A stretch of 25,407 nt of DNA, taken from the IMG/VR virus record IMGVR_UViG_3300032308_000736, positions 1 through 25,407 of that record; one strand, written 5' to 3'. The notes under the pieces were generated by a model, which ran no database searches, had not been told where the DNA came from, and saw only the letters and a program-made list of their open reading frames with translations. Positions 13,147 to 19,716 of the stretch are shown here, one piece after another. This DNA comes from a virus. The first letter of the stretch is position 1, and each line of letters begins with the position of its first letter. Made by a program: the position numbers and the translations under genes.

Positions 13147-14262
13147 ATGGCTGTGAATACTGCAAAGCGTCGTGCAAAGAATCAAGCAATTCTTGCATCA
13201 CAAAAGAAATTTGAACCAACAATCGACCAGCTGGACTTTACGACCAGTCTGAGTCGTGCGTTGGGTTATTATTCTGTACACACTGGTGTAAAAGAACAGA
13301 AACTGTTTGCGATTGAATTCTTTTCAAAGAAAGAACCAAAGATCGCCAAGCAACTCAAAAAACTCCCCGATTACCGATTCAGTACATTTGGTTCACTATG
13401 TCGTCTCATGACAAATGAGCAGACAGACTTGAAACAATTGTCTGACTACAGCCCATTTTTCACTAACACGCTGAAGAGTATGTTAGAAGATTCTCAGAAA
13501 GTTATTGAGAAGATTGAGGTTGAGAAAGATCCAACACCTGTAGTTAGTATTCAAGATCGAATGGAAGAGAAAGCACATGAACTTGCTTCAGAAATTGAGG
13601 GTGCGATTGATGACTTTGTTATCAGTGGATGCAAGAGTACATTTTCAACGAAGAATTACCTTCTTTCTAATCAAGTGGCTGGACCCATTGCTAAACGCAT
13701 TGGAGAATTATTTGTGGGTAGTGCCCAAGAGATTCGTGAAGCACTTGAAGGAGAAGATGAGCAACTGGTAGAAGGCTACTCTCATCTCACTAAACGAGAG
13801 CTAAAGAAGTTTGCTGAGTTCTTGGAAGGTATTATTACTGACTGCCAGCAACAAGTGCAGACTGCCAAAGCGAATCGTGCTCCACGAAAGCGTAAGCCAC
13901 AACCACCAAGTAAAGTGGTTGCCAAGATGAAGTACATGAAAGAATTTGCTGACTTGAATCTTAAGTCAATCAAACCAGAGACGATTGTTGGATCGTCTGA
14001 AGTATGGGTATACAACACCAAGTATCGTAAGATAACTGTTTACAAAGCAATCAATGATGTGCTTACAGTTAAAGGTACTACAATTATCGGATTTGATATC
14101 AAAGAATCCAAAACACAGATGTTGCGTAAGCCAGATGTATTCTTCACAGGATTAACATTGGGTAAGCGACCATTGAATGGTGCAATGAAACCATTAACCA
14201 CTACGGTAACTGTACCGAATGGTCGTGTCAATGAAGAATGTATTTTGCTGGGAGCATTTTAA
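13147..14262 (+). CDS. Conserved T4-like phage protein upstream of RNase H, unknown function
   Basis: A 371-aa soluble protein. It has a basic head (NTAKRRAKNQAILASQKKFE), a helical middle rich in Glu/Lys (about 100-245), a basic Pro-rich hinge (RAPRKRKPQPPSKVVAKMKY, about 250-268) and a beta-rich C-terminal domain (WVYNTKYRKITVYKA; KGTTIIGFDIKESKTQMLRK; NGRVNEECILLGAF). Proteins of this kind precede RNase H in aquatic T4-like phages, but I know no assigned function. The basic hinge and link to rnh suggest a nucleic-acid role (inference). Strong RBS GGAGG at 10-nt spacing and promoter P3. One nt separates it from rnh. Confidence 0.85.
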   Translation: MAVNTAKRRAKNQAILASQKKFEPTIDQLDFTTSLSRALGYYSVHTGVKEQKLFAIEFFSKKEPKIAKQLKKLPDYRFSTFGSLCRLMTNEQTDLKQLSDYSPFFTNTLKSMLEDSQKVIEKIEVEKDPTPVVSIQDRMEEKAHELASEIEGAIDDFVISGCKSTFSTKNYLLSNQVAGPIAKRIGELFVGSAQEIREALEGEDEQLVEGYSHLTKRELKKFAEFLEGIITDCQQQVQTAKANRAPRKRKPQPPSKVVAKMKYMKEFADLNLKSIKPETIVGSSEVWVYNTKYRKITVYKAINDVLTVKGTTIIGFDIKESKTQMLRKPDVFFTGLTLGKRPLNGAMKPLTTTVTVPNGRVNEECILLGAF

Positions 14263-14263
14263 T

Positions 14264-15157
14264 ATGATATTAGTTGATTATAGTCAGGTGGCACTTGCAG
14301 CCATCCTTACTTTCCAGCGTGAGTTGAAAGGTAGTGAAGCAGAGGTAAAGAATCTTATTCGTCATGTGACTTTGTCCACTCTTAAATCATACAAGAAAAA
14401 GTATGGTAAAGACTACGGAGAGTTAGTCATCTGTTGCGATGGTCGTAAGTACTGGCGCAAGGAATTCTTCGAGTTCTATAAAGGTATGCGTAAAACTAAT
14501 CGAGACAAATCAGATCTCGATTGGAAGTTGATCTTTGATACCTTGTCAGAGATGCGTACTGATCTTGCTACATACTTTCCATATCGAGTATTGCATGTGG
14601 ATCGTGCCGAAGCAGATGATATCATTGCAGTTATGTCAAAGTATCTGCAAGAGAATCTTCTAGTCCAACAAGGATTGGTTGAAGAGCCACAGAATATATT
14701 GATTCTGTCCTCTGACAAAGACTTCAAGCAGTTGCAGTTGTACAACAATGTAAAGCAGTGGTCTCCAATGCAGAAGAAATACATTACTGCAACTCAGAAA
14801 GAAATCACTGAGCACAAGATTGAACATATCGTTAAGGGTGACACTGGTGATGGTGTGCCAAACATCCTGAGTAAAGACAATGTATTCATGGAAGGTGAAC
14901 GACAGAAGCCAATGAGTGCTAAACGACTCCAAGAATTCTTTGAGAAAGGATTCGATGCATGTAAGAACGACGAGGAACGACGCAACTGGCATCGTAATGC
15001 AACTCTGGTAGACTTCCAATTTCTCCCTCCAGATGTTTCAGAAGAGATCATTAAAGCATACATAAATACACAACCGAGTGGTGATAAGATGACTATCATG
15101 AATTATTTGATTGAGCATCGTTGCCGTTTACTATTAGACGAACTAGAGGATTTTTAA
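14264..15157 (+). CDS. rnh: T4-type RNase H (5'-3' FEN-1-like nuclease)
   Basis: A flap-type 5' nuclease that removes RNA primers from Okazaki fragments. It is 297 aa, against 305 for T4 Rnh. The acidic clusters of the FEN-1 active site are present: DYSQ (D5), CCDGRKYWR (D59), DRAEADDI (E116, D118, D119), SSDKDF (D151, D153) and KGDTGDGVPN (D193, D196). The segment NVKQWSPMQKKY is nearly identical to T4 NVKQWSPMHKKW. The start at 14264 puts DYSQ close to the N-terminus; T4 has about 15 extra residues, and an in-frame upstream start inside the preceding gene is less likely given GGAG 10 nt before this ATG. The stop overlaps the next ATG (TAATG). Confidence 0.93.
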   Translation: MILVDYSQVALAAILTFQRELKGSEAEVKNLIRHVTLSTLKSYKKKYGKDYGELVICCDGRKYWRKEFFEFYKGMRKTNRDKSDLDWKLIFDTLSEMRTDLATYFPYRVLHVDRAEADDIIAVMSKYLQENLLVQQGLVEEPQNILILSSDKDFKQLQLYNNVKQWSPMQKKYITATQKEITEHKIEHIVKGDTGDGVPNILSKDNVFMEGERQKPMSAKRLQEFFEKGFDACKNDEERRNWHRNATLVDFQFLPPDVSEEIIKAYINTQPSGDKMTIMNYLIEHRCRLLLDELEDF

Positions 15158-15597
15158 TGAAACAATATGTGACCGAAATACTCAAAGAGATCAACGATGA
15201 TCCAAAGACAATTGAGAAGCACAAGAACGAATTTCTACTAAAGGTATTGTTTGCTCACAACTTCTTGCCATCGCACAAGATGCTATTGCCTGAGGGTGAG
15301 CCACCATTTAAACCTGCTGATCAACCAGTTGGAATGTGTGACACAAACTTGTTTCTTGAAGCAAAGAAAATGTATGTGTTCATGCGTCAAGATCTAAAGC
15401 CAGTTAAACGAGAGGGATTGTTTATTGGTCTGTTGGAAGGTATTCATCCTACTGAAGCTGCAATTCTTATCGCAGTCAAAGACCAGAAGTTGCAAAAACT
15501 GTATCCAAAGATTACATGGAAACTTGTATCTGATGCTGGAATCATTCCTGCAATTGCTCAGTGGAAAGAAAAGGTTGTCTTGCAACCAAAAAAGTAG
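15157..15597 (+). CDS. Conserved T4-like protein (DUF6433-type)
   Basis: A 146-aa protein coupled to rnh through TAATG. Features are a helical N-terminus, a Pro-rich middle (FLPSHKMLLPEGEPPFKPAD) and a C-terminal half with VKREGLFIGLLEGIHPTEAA and ILIAVKDQKLQKLYPKITWK, typical of a phage family of unknown function that follows rnh or DNA-replication genes (I believe DUF6433). A structural link to replication is only inferred from position. Promoter P4 starts within its last codons. Confidence 0.8.
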   Translation: MKQYVTEILKEINDDPKTIEKHKNEFLLKVLFAHNFLPSHKMLLPEGEPPFKPADQPVGMCDTNLFLEAKKMYVFMRQDLKPVKREGLFIGLLEGIHPTEAAILIAVKDQKLQKLYPKITWKLVSDAGIIPAIAQWKEKVVLQPKK

Positions 15598-15603
15598 TAT
15601 AAT
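15575..15603 (+). promoter_or_regulatory. Sigma70-type promoter P4
   Basis: TTGTCT (15575-15580), 17-bp spacer, TATAAT (15598-15603). The -35 is inside the upstream gene. It drives the Api92-like gene, which has its own GGAG. Confidence 0.85.
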
Positions 15604-15638
15604 AGATTATCGAAACTTGATTATGAATGGAGTGAATT

Positions 15639-16352
15639 ATGCCGAATTGGTGTTATAACAGTGCAACAGTACATCACGATAGCAAAGAAGTGATTGATGG
15701 GTTTGAGCAAGAACTCTTAAAAGAAGATGCTCAACCATTCAACTATCTACGACCTAATCCTGCTGGTGAGTGGGATTATGGTTGGTCTTGCGAGAACTGG
15801 GGTTGTAAGTGGGATGTTTCCATGATGGATTGGGAACGAGAAGATGACAACACAATTGTCATGCACTTTGACTCTGCTTGGTCTCCTCCAATTGCTTTGT
15901 ATGAATTCTTGGAAACAGAAGGTTGGTCTGTTCGTGCAATGTATCATGAACCTGGAATGGGATTTGCTGGTCGTTTCGAAGATGGCTTTAACGAAGACTT
16001 TGAAATGGACTGGACAGATCGTGCTTCAATTGAAGAATTGCCTGAAGATATTCTTGACTTTACCAATGCTCTTGAAGATCTAGAACGATACGAAGAAGAG
16101 CAGTTCGAAGAAACACTTGGTGATTTGGAACGAACAGATTGGTTCGATGCATCAGTAAACCCCACTCATGTTGGTCGTTATGAAGTAACTACTGTTGCAT
16201 GGGAATTTCCTCAGTACTGTAACTGGGATGGTAAAACATGGAGTCGCTGGGAAGGTGATGACTTGGAAGTTGTCAAGTGGCGAGGTCTTGCAGAAGAGTA
16301 TTGGGATGCATCAAAAGAGTTAGATAAAATTATTGAGGATTCGAAAGCGTAA
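15639..16352 (+). CDS. Api92-like (DUF1281, ferredoxin-like fold) protein
   Basis: A 237-aa acidic protein. The opening MPNWCYNSATV is the hallmark of Api92-like phage/plasmid proteins. It is followed by an aromatic-rich region (EWDYGWSCENWGCKWDVSMM; FDSAWSPPIALYEFLETEGW) with a ferredoxin-like beta-alpha-beta pattern. The acidic C-terminal half resembles a second such domain. Despite the fold name it binds no iron-sulfur cluster; function unknown. GGAG 8 nt upstream and promoter P4. Confidence 0.85.
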   Translation: MPNWCYNSATVHHDSKEVIDGFEQELLKEDAQPFNYLRPNPAGEWDYGWSCENWGCKWDVSMMDWEREDDNTIVMHFDSAWSPPIALYEFLETEGWSVRAMYHEPGMGFAGRFEDGFNEDFEMDWTDRASIEELPEDILDFTNALEDLERYEEEQFEETLGDLERTDWFDASVNPTHVGRYEVTTVAWEFPQYCNWDGKTWSRWEGDDLEVVKWRGLAEEYWDASKELDKIIEDSKA

Positions 16353-16353
16353 A

Positions 16354-17073
16354 GTGAAGAATTTTGCTATATTATGGTTGTTGCTTTGTGCCAATGCTTA
16401 CGCAGATGTTTCGTTTGGAACTGGCGAAGCACCTGACTGTGATATAGCAAAAGCATATGCAGTCAGTGATGCAATAGAACGATACGCTGAGAAAGAGTTT
16501 GAGGTAAAGAAGCAACAGATTTGCAGAGAAAGAAATGCAGAAGGTGTTGACTGCGAATATATCAAGAAAACTGAGGTTGAATCTGCTGGTACTCTGAAGA
16601 GAGTTATAACAGAAAAGATTAAACCGAAGAAAAGTAAGTTTGCAGATACATGTGTTGTCGAAGTTAAGGTTGAAATTGAACCAAGCAGACAACTGGCAGG
16701 TGACATTGAGAATGCCAGTAACATTGCAGTCAATGGAGAACGATACAAGTTTGATGTTATTACTAAAGAGCCATTGTATGTATACTTGTTCAGTGTTTAC
16801 GGAGACAAGATGCATCAAATGTATCCTTATGATGGAATTAAGACTAATCTTATCGATGGAAAGTTAGTGTTGCCGAATGGTATCTGGTGGAATGCAGACA
16901 TAATGTCTAATGCTCCAGAAAGTAAAGATACCCTGATGGCGATCTTTTCCAAAGTTAAGATTACTTTTAGAAGCAGTATGACGAGGGATGAGATTTATCG
17001 ACAGATTTCGTCAGTGCCTATCAATGCTAGGCGAGTTGTGTACCACAATTTTGTGATTAAACGGAGAATTTGA
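16354..17073 (+). CDS. Exported DUF4384-domain protein
   Basis: A 239-aa secreted protein. The GTG start at 16354, 1 nt after the previous stop, gives a clean signal peptide (MKNFAILWLLLCANAYA, then D). An in-frame TTG seven codons earlier would add a basic stretch and is the alternative. The N-terminal domain (about 20-115) has Cys pairs and a helix-strand pattern similar to periplasmic LPP20/FlgT-like domains. The C-terminal domain (about 125-210, PLYVYLFSVYGDKMHQMYPY ... LVLPNGIWW ... MAIFSK) fits DUF4384, found in envelope and stress proteins. It is followed after 1 nt by an LPP20 lipoprotein gene, so the two likely act together in the periplasm. Confidence 0.78.
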   Translation: MKNFAILWLLLCANAYADVSFGTGEAPDCDIAKAYAVSDAIERYAEKEFEVKKQQICRERNAEGVDCEYIKKTEVESAGTLKRVITEKIKPKKSKFADTCVVEVKVEIEPSRQLAGDIENASNIAVNGERYKFDVITKEPLYVYLFSVYGDKMHQMYPYDGIKTNLIDGKLVLPNGIWWNADIMSNAPESKDTLMAIFSKVKITFRSSMTRDEIYRQISSVPINARRVVYHNFVIKRRI

Positions 17074-17074
17074 A

Positions 17075-17728
17075 ATGAAATATATTATGATTTGTACAGT
17101 AGCATCAGTGATAGCCTTATCAGGATGTTCAACCTTTAAGGCAGATCCCAACAAAACAGTTGAGATTCCAGCCAACAAACTCGATAACATTCCTCAATGG
17201 TATCTTGCAAAAGATCCAGATGACACGAAGTTTATCGTGGTCACTGCGACTGATGTATCGAAAGATATGCAGTTTGCCATCGACAAAGCAACACTCAATG
17301 CTAAGACCCAACTTGCTGCACGACTAAAGTCAGATGTTGATTCTGTTACTCGTGAGTCCACACTTGAGAATGCTGGATCTGGTTCAGCTGTTGAACGAGA
17401 GATCGATCGTGTATCAAAGGTTCGTGTAAAGCAAGCCATTGGTATGTTCAAACGAGAGAACATTGCTGTGTTCAAAGAGGGTGATGTCTATCGTGCATAT
17501 GTGCAGTTTAAGATTGCAACAGAAGATGCCAAACGATTGACTCAGCCAGCTAACGCTAACAAGAATCGTGAAGACAAGTTCAAAGAGTTGGAAGATGAAC
17601 CAAAGGTATCTGCAGTTGCACCGAATACAATGCAGTTGATGCAAGTGGACAACGAAGAATATAAACGCAAGCGTGATGAAGCACTACAGAAACCTGGAGC
17701 AGTTATTGGTCAAGCTGTTGTGCGATGA
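17075..17728 (+). CDS. LPP20-family outer-membrane lipoprotein
   Basis: A 217-aa lipoprotein. The lipobox LSGC puts the lipidated Cys at about residue 18, after a hydrophobic signal (MKYIMICTVASVIALSGC). PQWYLAKDPDDTKFIVVTAT and the following helix-rich segment FAIDKATLNAKTQLAARLKS are typical of the LPP20 fold (FlgP, LPP20), with strands VFKEGDVYRAYVQFKIA closing it. The C-terminal 60 residues are charged and probably disordered. Residue +2 is Ser, so outer-membrane sorting is predicted. GGAG precedes the ATG. A phage-coded lipoprotein may block receptors or modify the envelope (inference). ATGA overlap with dCMP deaminase. Confidence 0.82.
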   Translation: MKYIMICTVASVIALSGCSTFKADPNKTVEIPANKLDNIPQWYLAKDPDDTKFIVVTATDVSKDMQFAIDKATLNAKTQLAARLKSDVDSVTRESTLENAGSGSAVEREIDRVSKVRVKQAIGMFKRENIAVFKEGDVYRAYVQFKIATEDAKRLTQPANANKNREDKFKELEDEPKVSAVAPNTMQLMQVDNEEYKRKRDEALQKPGAVIGQAVVR

Positions 17729-18162
17729 AACAGAAGTGGGTTGATGCATTCATGGACACTGCGGAGAGATTCGCCCAGTTGTCCAGTGCAAAACGATTGC
17801 AGGTCGGTGCGGTTGTCGTAAAAGACAATCGCATCATCTCAATTGGATATAATGGAATGCCATCTGGCTGGACAAACGAGTGCGAGAACATCGTGCAACA
17901 TTCAGATGACACAGTGACAACAGTGACGAAAGACGAGGTTATTCATGCTGAAGCAAACGCAATTCTCAAACTGGCTCGTGATGGTGAATCAGGCTATGGC
18001 TCCAGTTTATTCTGCACTCATGCTCCTTGTATTCATTGCTCTAAGTTGATTCATGGAGCAGGAATAAGTAAAGTGTATTACCGTGATACATACAGAGACA
18101 GTATCGGGTTAGAGTTTTTGGAAAAATGTAATATAGAAATAGAAAGGGTAACATGTCAGTAA
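17725..18162 (+). CDS. cd: dCMP deaminase
   Basis: Zinc-dependent deoxycytidylate deaminase that makes dUMP for thymidylate synthesis. In this 145-aa protein the zinc site is HAEANAIL (H74, E76 as proton shuttle) with PCIHC (C102, C105). GAVVVKDNRIISIGYNGMPS forms the substrate strand and loop. It is a bit shorter than T4 Cd (193 aa), losing the second zinc-finger insert. It starts in an ATGA overlap with the lipoprotein gene and ends in a 10-nt overlap with rubrerythrin. It belongs with NrdB in the nucleotide supply set. Confidence 0.93.
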   Translation: MKQKWVDAFMDTAERFAQLSSAKRLQVGAVVVKDNRIISIGYNGMPSGWTNECENIVQHSDDTVTTVTKDEVIHAEANAILKLARDGESGYGSSLFCTHAPCIHCSKLIHGAGISKVYYRDTYRDSIGLEFLEKCNIEIERVTCQ

Positions 18163-18602
18163 CATTAAAGAATCTTGAGAGTGCATTGGCTGGTGAGTCA
18201 ATGGCTCATATCAAGTATCGCTATTTTGCAAAGATTGCTCGTGAAGAGGGTTTCGAAGATGTCGCAAAACACTTCGAACATACAGCTGATCAAGAAATCA
18301 AACACGCATGGGGTCATCTAGAATTGCTAGTTGGTAAGCCATCCACCAAGGAATGTTTACAGAAAGCAATTGATGGAGAGACATATGAGTATACAGAAAT
18401 GTATCCACAGTTCCATGCCATTGCAGTTAAAGAGGGTGATGTTCATGCAGCAGGTGTTGCAGTTGAACAGATCGCTGAGTCTAAAGAACATGCTGAACAA
18501 TTTGCAGAGATTCTTAAGAAAGCAGAGAAACGATTCGCAGCATTGAAGAAAGTTGAAGAACGACATGCCAATGCTTACAAACAAGTACTTGGAGGTCTAT
18601 AA
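18153..18602 (+). CDS. Rubrerythrin (ferritin-like di-iron domain only)
   Basis: A 149-aa four-helix-bundle rubrerythrin that reduces hydrogen peroxide. The metal-binding helices are visible: AGESMAHIKYRYFAK (E15), ADQEIKHAWGH (E48, H51), VKEGDVHAAG (E94) and AESKEHAEQF (E109, E112, H113). In the last helix the motif reads ExxxH rather than the usual ExxH, as if one codon were lost, so the site may be altered. The C-terminal rubredoxin domain of classical rubrerythrin is missing; a free rubredoxin gene follows with a 1-nt stop/start overlap, giving a split two-gene version. RBS AAAGG. Likely handles oxidative stress or supplies electrons during infection (inference). Confidence 0.85.
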   Translation: MSVTLKNLESALAGESMAHIKYRYFAKIAREEGFEDVAKHFEHTADQEIKHAWGHLELLVGKPSTKECLQKAIDGETYEYTEMYPQFHAIAVKEGDVHAAGVAVEQIAESKEHAEQFAEILKKAEKRFAALKKVEERHANAYKQVLGGL

Positions 18603-18730
18603 TGGATCATATTTGCGTAGTGTGTGGTCATGTGCATGATGAAGCAACCGAAGGTAAGTGGGATGAACTTCCTGCAGACTTTGAATGCCCAGAGTGCGGT
18701 GTTGGCAAAGATGAATACGAAACTATTTGA
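18602..18730 (+). CDS. Rubredoxin
   Basis: A 42-aa one-iron electron carrier. It has ICVVCGHVHD (C5, C8) and FECPECGVGKDEYE (C29, C32), the exact CxxC-G / CPxCGVGKDxFE pattern of rubredoxin, with a shortened middle (EGKWDELPAD). It starts on the last base of the rubrerythrin stop (TAATG). It probably reduces the partner rubrerythrin, as in classical rubrerythrin where the two domains are fused. It could also serve the membrane desaturase at 1112, since rubredoxins feed related membrane di-iron enzymes (inference). Confidence 0.9.
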   Translation: MDHICVVCGHVHDEATEGKWDELPADFECPECGVGKDEYETI

Positions 18731-18769
18731 AAATAGTTGACTTAAATTCAATTCTGAAGTAAGATTCGT

Positions 18770-18777
18770 TATAAATA
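18770..18777 (+). promoter_or_regulatory. T4-type late promoter box
   Basis: TATAAATA, the exact T4 late promoter consensus, in the gap after rubredoxin. A late transcript would begin about 18784 and immediately form the long hairpin at 18782-18828. It was the only exact non-coding match I found by eye. Confidence 0.5.
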
Positions 18778-18781
18778 GATT

Positions 18782-18828
18782 ACTGTCTGGAACAAAACCC
18801 TACAAGATGTAAGGTTATTCCAGACAGT
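18782..18828 (+). repeat. Long hairpin containing repeat copy 2
   Basis: Outer stem ACTGTCTGGAA (18782-18792) with TTCCAGACAGT (18818-18828), 11 bp perfect. The inner part AACC-C-TACA / loop AGA / TGTA-A-GGTT is the same small hairpin as at 9807-9827. There is no U-run, so it is not a simple terminator. It could be an RNase III site or an mRNA 3'-end stabiliser. The promoter P5 -35 starts 3 nt after it. Confidence 0.7.
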
Positions 18829-18830
18829 GC

Positions 18831-18859
18831 TTGACAAATAATCAAAGGTGTAGTAAAAT
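18831..18859 (+). promoter_or_regulatory. Sigma70-type promoter P5 (leaderless start)
   Basis: TTGACA (18831-18836), 17-bp spacer, TAAAAT (18854-18859). The ATG of the leader peptide starts at 18866, 7 nt after the -10, as at P1 and P2. Confidence 0.82.
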
Positions 18860-18865
18860 TCAATC

Positions 18866-18991
18866 ATGAAATCGAAAATGATATCCAAACAAATGCAAAG
18901 ACATCTCCCGCTATTAAGTGGCTGGACATGCTCACGCACATCATTTGGATATAATGCGATTGAGGATGCCGAGGGTTTGGATAAGAAGTAA
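18866..18991 (+). CDS. 41-aa putative leader peptide before the tRNA array
   Basis: A short frame MKSKMISKQMQRHLPLLSG... ending EDAEGLDKK. It uses 19 of the 20 amino acids (only Val missing), including single Trp, Cys, His, Pro, Phe, Tyr and Asn. Start at the predicted +1 of P5, no Shine-Dalgarno. Its RNA is structured: ATATCCAAA (18881-18889) pairs with TTTGGATAT (18944-18952). GAGGGTTTGG (18971-18980, coding) pairs with CCAAACCCTC (19011-19020), which overlaps the downstream terminator. The stop codon lies in a further hairpin. This suits a translation-sensing attenuator leader. The alternative is a structured small RNA in which the frame is incidental, or an ordinary small gene. Confidence 0.5.
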   Translation: MKSKMISKQMQRHLPLLSGWTCSRTSFGYNAIEDAEGLDKK

Positions 18992-19020
18992 CTGACACCA
19001 GTCTACTTACCCAAACCCTC
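18971..19020 (+). promoter_or_regulatory. Candidate antiterminator structure
   Basis: GAGGGTTTGG (18971-18980) and CCAAACCCTC (19011-19020) form a perfect 10-bp helix. Between them a hairpin forms from AAGTAACTG (18986-18994), loop ACAC, and CAGT-C-TACTT (18999-19008) with one bulged C. The 3' arm shares 19014-19020 with the terminator 5' arm, so the two cannot coexist. A ribosome at the stop codon (18989-18991) would disrupt this helix and allow the terminator. Confidence 0.6.
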
Positions 19021-19046
19021 TGAGATGAAAGTCCAGAGGGTTTTTT
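19014..19046 (+). terminator. Rho-independent terminator (probably regulated)
   Basis: AACCCTCTG (19014-19022), 11-nt loop, CAGAGGGTT (19034-19042), with a six-T run 19041-19046. It lies between the leader peptide and the first tRNA gene, and competes with the 18971-19020 helix. Confidence 0.85.
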
Positions 19047-19059
19047 GTTTTATAGCCAT

Positions 19060-19087
19060 CGTGCTTTAAACATTGTTCTTTTACAAT
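19060..19087 (+). promoter_or_regulatory. Weak candidate middle-type promoter before the tRNA array
   Basis: CGTGCTTTA (19060-19068), 13 nt, TACAAT (19082-19087). The box TGCTTTA and the short spacing recall a T4 MotA-dependent promoter, but no motA gene is in view and the match is short. If active it would start RNA near the first tRNA. Otherwise nothing is seen in 19047-19099. Confidence 0.2.
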
Positions 19088-19099
19088 TCAGGATTCTGT

Positions 19100-19173
19100 T
19101 GGGGGTTGGTGTAGTGGTAGCACACTTGACTTTGACTCAAGTAGTACAAGTTCGATTCTTGTATCCCCTGCCA
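19100..19173 (+). tRNA. tRNA-Gln (TTG)
   Basis: Anticodon stem CTTGA/TCAAG with loop CTTTGAC, T arm ACAAG/CTTGT, CCA encoded. Base 1 is T facing T72, a weak first pair as is common in tRNA-Gln. First gene of the 28-tRNA array. Confidence 0.93.
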
Positions 19174-19209
19174 AACAAATGCGCATTTGAAGAAAGTGTG
19201 TATCTGTTT

Positions 19210-19283
19210 GGGAGTATAACTTAATGGTAAAGTAGCTGGCTTTTAACCAGCAAATCAGAGTTCAATTCTCTGTGCTCCTACCA
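19210..19283 (+). tRNA. tRNA-Lys (TTT)
   Basis: Acceptor GGGAGTA/TGCTCCT, anticodon stem GCTGG/CCAGC with loop CTTTTAA, T arm CAGAG/CTCTG, A73 and encoded CCA. Not a TAA suppressor: the anticodon is TTT. Confidence 0.95.
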
Positions 19284-19295
19284 GTGTTCTTTGGT

Positions 19296-19369
19296 GTGAC
19301 TATAACTTAATGGTAAAGTCGTGGATTGTGATTCCGCTTATCTGGGTTCAATTCCCAGTAGTCACCCCA
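19296..19369 (+). tRNA. tRNA-His (GTG)
   Basis: Acceptor GTGACTA/TAGTCAC, anticodon stem GTGGA/TCCGC (one G-T), loop TTGTGAT, C73 (a His identity base), CCA encoded. The base before position 1 is T, so G-1 would have to be added or come from processing. Confidence 0.95.
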
Positions 19370-19380
19370 AAGAATATTAT

Positions 19381-19456
19381 GCCAAGATAGCTCATCAGGT
19401 AGAGCACCAGTTTGAAGCACTGGGTGTGGTTGGTTCGAGTCCAACTCTTGGTACCA
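19381..19456 (+). tRNA. tRNA-Phe (GAA)
   Basis: Acceptor GCCAAGA/TCTTGGT, anticodon stem CCAGT/ACTGG with loop TTGAAGC, T arm TTGG-TTCGAGT-CCAA, A73, CCA encoded. Confidence 0.95.
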
Positions 19457-19461
19457 AATAT

Positions 19462-19536
19462 TCCCGATTAGCTCAGAGGTAGAGCAATCGCTTGATAAGC
19501 GATAGGCGAGTGGATCGTTACCACTATCGGGAACCA
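19462..19536 (+). tRNA. tRNA-Ile (GAT)
   Basis: Acceptor TCCCGAT/ATCGGGA, anticodon stem ATCGC/GCGAT with loop TTGATAA, A73, CCA encoded. The T loop is ATCGTTA instead of the usual TTCRANN, so T54 is replaced by A. Confidence 0.93.
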
Positions 19537-19543
19537 AAGTTAT

Positions 19544-19632
19544 GGAAGGTTAACCAGACTGGGTCTGGCTCTGTTTTGAAAGCAGAAGGTGTGCGAAAGC
19601 GCATAGAGTTCGATTCTACTATCCTTCCTCCA
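19544..19632 (+). tRNA. tRNA-Ser (TGA)
   Basis: Class II tRNA with long variable arm (GTGTGC-GAAA-GCGCAT). Anticodon stem TCTGT/GCAGA with loop TTTGAAA. Acceptor GGAAGG/CCTTCC, CCA encoded. Confidence 0.94.
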
Positions 19633-19640
19633 TATTATGT

Positions 19641-19715
19641 GCATCGTTAGCTCAGTGGTAGAGCGTCTCGTTTACACCGAGAGGGTCGGCAGTTCGAAAC
19701 TGTCACGATGTACCA
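19641..19715 (+). tRNA. tRNA-Val (TAC)
   Basis: Acceptor GCATCGT/ACGATGT, anticodon stem TCTCG/CGAGA with loop TTTACAC, A73, CCA encoded. Confidence 0.95.
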
Positions 19716-19716
19716 T

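Noticed and set aside
14219-14263. Longer start for RNase H
   Set aside because: The extra 15 codons overlap the previous gene in another frame and do not resemble the T4 RNase H N-terminus. ATG 14264 has GGAG upstream.
19307-19537. Minus-strand open frame across tRNA-His, Phe and Ile
   Set aside because: It is the antisense of tRNA genes, with a composition typical of such artefacts. No minus-strand frame in the window looks real.
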